Positions 5,023 through 6,830 of a stretch of 6,830 nucleotides of DNA are shown here, in pieces. The stretch is taken from assembly GCA_903868655.1 (NCBI GenBank), contig CAIPWG010000096.1, positions 1 through 6,830 of the forward strand. Direction: 5' to 3'. The position numbers and the translations under genes are program-made. The notes under the pieces were generated by a model. It had not been told where the DNA came from. It ran no database searches and saw only the letters and a list, made by a program, of their open reading frames with translations. Position 1 is the stretch's first letter. Every line of letters begins with the position of its first letter. Source of the DNA: an uncultured Sphingomonadales bacterium. GTDB lineage: Bacteria > Pseudomonadota > Alphaproteobacteria > Sphingomonadales > Sphingomonadaceae.

Positions 5023-6830
5023 TCAGTTGACCAGTTTGAGCGTCACGCCAAACGTTCGCGGGTGCACGGTATAGCCTTCGACCACCGTGTTGATTTGGGG
5101 GCTCTGGATGATCGCCGTGTTGTCGAACAGGTTCTTGGCGTAAAAGGTAATCTGATTGGCGCCAAACCGCAGCCCGATGCTGGCATTCACAACGCCATAG
5201 GCCGGATTGTAATAATTGCTGTCGGTCTGCAGATAACTGCCGTAACTGTGCCCGGTATAGGCATAGTTGACCAAGGCCACGAGCGTGGTCGCATCCCCGA
5301 CACGATGCTGGTAGTTCGCCCCGGCAGTCGCGGTCAAACCCGGCACATCAATCAGGTGCCGCCCGACCGGCACGTCGATCGGGTTGTTCGACTGGATCAC
5401 TTTGGCATTGTTGGCGCTGGCGGTGGCATTCAACGACAGGCCGGGGCTAAGCTTGAACGAGGCTTCGGCTTCGGCCCCCCAGATCCGTGCATTGCCGATA
5501 TTGGCCGTAAAGTAATAGCCGCAGGTCGGCAGATAGATCTGCTGCTGAATATTGTTCCAGTTGGTCAGATAGCCCGAGGCATTGAGACGGATGCGCCGAC
5601 CCAGAAATTCATTCTTGGTTCCGGCTTCATAAGTCCACAAGCTGTCCGATTTGAATACCGTCGGCTGGGTGGTCTGCTGGATCGCCTGAAAATCATTGTT
5701 GCAGATCGAGCTTGGCCCAAAAGTAATCGGTCCGGTCGGACCACCGGTGCGAAATCCCTTGGCGGCAGTGGCATAGACCGAACTGGTTGCAGACACGTCG
5801 TGATAAATCGTCGCCTTGGGCAGAAATGCCTTGCCCGTGCCGTTCTGAAGATAGGGTGCTGCGGCCGGCTGACCAGCAGTTTGATAGCCCAGATTGCCGA
5901 TCTGAAAAAAACCGGTCTCAACCGAAATATAATCCTCGTGCGCGGCAGAGAACCGTCCACCCAGATCAAGCTTCCACCCTTTGGCAAAGGCAATACTGGC
6001 CTGACCAAACACCGCAAATTGCTGCTGGTGATATGTGCGGGTATCGCTTTCATCGATATCATTGGGAAACAGCGGGATCGCAGGGCCACCCCCGGGCTGG
6101 CCATACGTGGTGTTACCCACGAAGTTCTGCACCAGCGAGGTATCAATCGGAAAGCCATAGATCGATTGAAACACCGCATTAACACCGGTGATCGTCTGAT
6201 AATCGGTATTATGCACCGATTGCGTCGCGTAATAGGCCCCAAGCTGCCACTTCAGCCAAGATGCCCCCACGCTGCTGTCATTTGAAGACAGGCGCAATTC
6301 CTGGCTGAACTGGCGATAATGCGTGCGGATCTGAACCACCGAGGGCAGATTGCCAATAATCGTGTCGTTTTGCTGCATGTATTGCGGATAGACCACGTCG
6401 AGAGTGAACAGGTCGAGCGCGCCGCTATTGAAATAGGTGCCGTCTTCCTGTCGCGATGCAATTCGGTCCAGCAATCCGCTAACCGCGGTCAGATCGGCAA
6501 ATCCCATCGCCTTTTTGATCGTCAAACTGCCCAGCGCAACCGTATCATGGCTGGGTTCGGCCACTTCCTTGTTCTGCTGCCACAGGCCCAGGTTCGGATA
6601 GAAGGCGGCGTTGTCGGCATTGTTTGCGCGTTGGTAGAAAAATGCCGGGGTTACAGTAAGCGTCGCATCCGGGGTCCAGGTTGCGCTGACATGCGCGGTC
6701 AGGCTGTTTGCGCTGTTGACCGCTTTTTGCAGCAGCGCGCCCGATTGGTCGTAATGATCGATCCAGCCGCTGTCTTTCTGATAGGCGATCGCCGCGTGCA
6801 ATGACAAAGTATCGCGCAACGATTGAAGAA
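5023..6830 (-). CDS. TonB-dependent receptor, C-terminal barrel (N-terminus outside the window)
   Basis: The frame is open to the right edge, so the gene is cut by the window: 601 barrel residues are visible, while the signal peptide, TonB box and plug lie beyond 6830. The TTG at 6819 is an internal Leu codon, not the start; residues upstream of it read LQS. The visible part has alternating amphipathic strands and long loops. It includes the YATAAKGFRTGGP motif (about 5778-5738), which is the SFRAP/GFRxG-type segment of catabolic receptors, then ANIGNARIWGAEAEASFKL, and a near-terminal FYAKNLFDN. Only two cysteines occur (SICNND and PTCGYY), which could pair. The chain ends TLKLVN without the usual terminal aromatic residue. 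It belongs to a different receptor subgroup from the plus-strand receptor. As first visible gene of the operon, it suggests that a ligand related to the DUF1989 enzymes' substrate crosses the outer membrane here. The ligand is unknown. Confidence 0.93.
   Translation of the reverse strand, partial: LQSLRDTLSLHAAIAYQKDSGWIDHYDQSGALLQKAVNSANSLTAHVSATWTPDATLTVTPAFFYQRANNADNAAFYPNLGLWQQNKEVAEPSHDTVALGSLTIKKAMGFADLTAVSGLLDRIASRQEDGTYFNSGALDLFTLDVVYPQYMQQNDTIIGNLPSVVQIRTHYRQFSQELRLSSNDSSVGASWLKWQLGAYYATQSVHNTDYQTITGVNAVFQSIYGFPIDTSLVQNFVGNTTYGQPGGGPAIPLFPNDIDESDTRTYHQQQFAVFGQASIAFAKGWKLDLGGRFSAAHEDYISVETGFFQIGNLGYQTAGQPAAAPYLQNGTGKAFLPKATIYHDVSATSSVYATAAKGFRTGGPTGPITFGPSSICNNDFQAIQQTTQPTVFKSDSLWTYEAGTKNEFLGRRIRLNASGYLTNWNNIQQQIYLPTCGYYFTANIGNARIWGAEAEASFKLSPGLSLNATASANNAKVIQSNNPIDVPVGRHLIDVPGLTATAGANYQHRVGDATTLVALVNYAYTGHSYGSYLQTDSNYYNPAYGVVNASIGLRFGANQITFYAKNLFDNTAIIQSPQINTVVEGYTVHPRTFGVTLKLVN

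Noticed and set aside
3974..5074. Long plus-strand frame (366 codons) opposite the DUF1989 genes
   Set aside because: It is antisense to two well-supported DUF1989 genes. Its translation is rich in Arg, His and Gly with no recognisable domain, as expected of a shadow frame in G+C-rich DNA.
4966..6285. Long plus-strand frame (439 codons) opposite the operon receptor
   Set aside because: It mirrors the TBDR barrel on the other strand, has no convincing ribosome binding site or family motif, and overlaps both the RBS and the start of the long DUF1989 gene.
6817..6819. TTG at 6819 as the start of the minus-strand receptor
   Set aside because: The frame continues to the window edge (residues LQS before it), and the visible protein lacks a signal peptide and plug, so this is an internal codon of a truncated gene.

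Overview
The window looks like alphaproteobacterial DNA, most plausibly from the Sphingomonadales. This is inferred from two large TonB-dependent receptors (TBDRs) whose plug and barrel motifs match sphingomonad receptors, a moderately high G+C content, and compact gene packing. No ribosomal or other phylogenetic marker is present, so the placement is only an inference.

Layout. Bases 1-308 hold at most the end of one gene (an ambiguous reading frame stopping at 83), followed by about 225 bases of A+T-rich leader. A complete plus-strand TBDR gene (309-3419) follows. A near-perfect bidirectional terminator hairpin (3434-3484) separates it from a convergent minus-strand operon. Read in its own direction, that operon is: a second TBDR, truncated by the right window edge (6830-5023); a long DUF1989 protein of the UAAP1 type (4996-4172); and a short DUF1989 protein of the UAAP2 type (4165-3524). 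The gaps are 26 and 6 bases, so the three genes are very probably co-transcribed.

Working together. Paired DUF1989 proteins were long annotated as 'urea carboxylase-associated' and have since been shown to form carboxyguanidine deiminase (CgdAB) in guanidine-assimilating bacteria. There they work with a biotin-dependent guanidine carboxylase and an allophanate hydrolase. Here the pair sits at the 3' end of an operon behind an outer-membrane receptor, and neither partner enzyme is in the window. The simplest reading is a nitrogen-scavenging locus in which the receptor brings in a nitrogen-rich compound and the deiminase acts on a product of it. The plus-strand receptor is a separate transcription unit and may or may not share this role. 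The receptor-deiminase pairing is the most interesting feature of the window.
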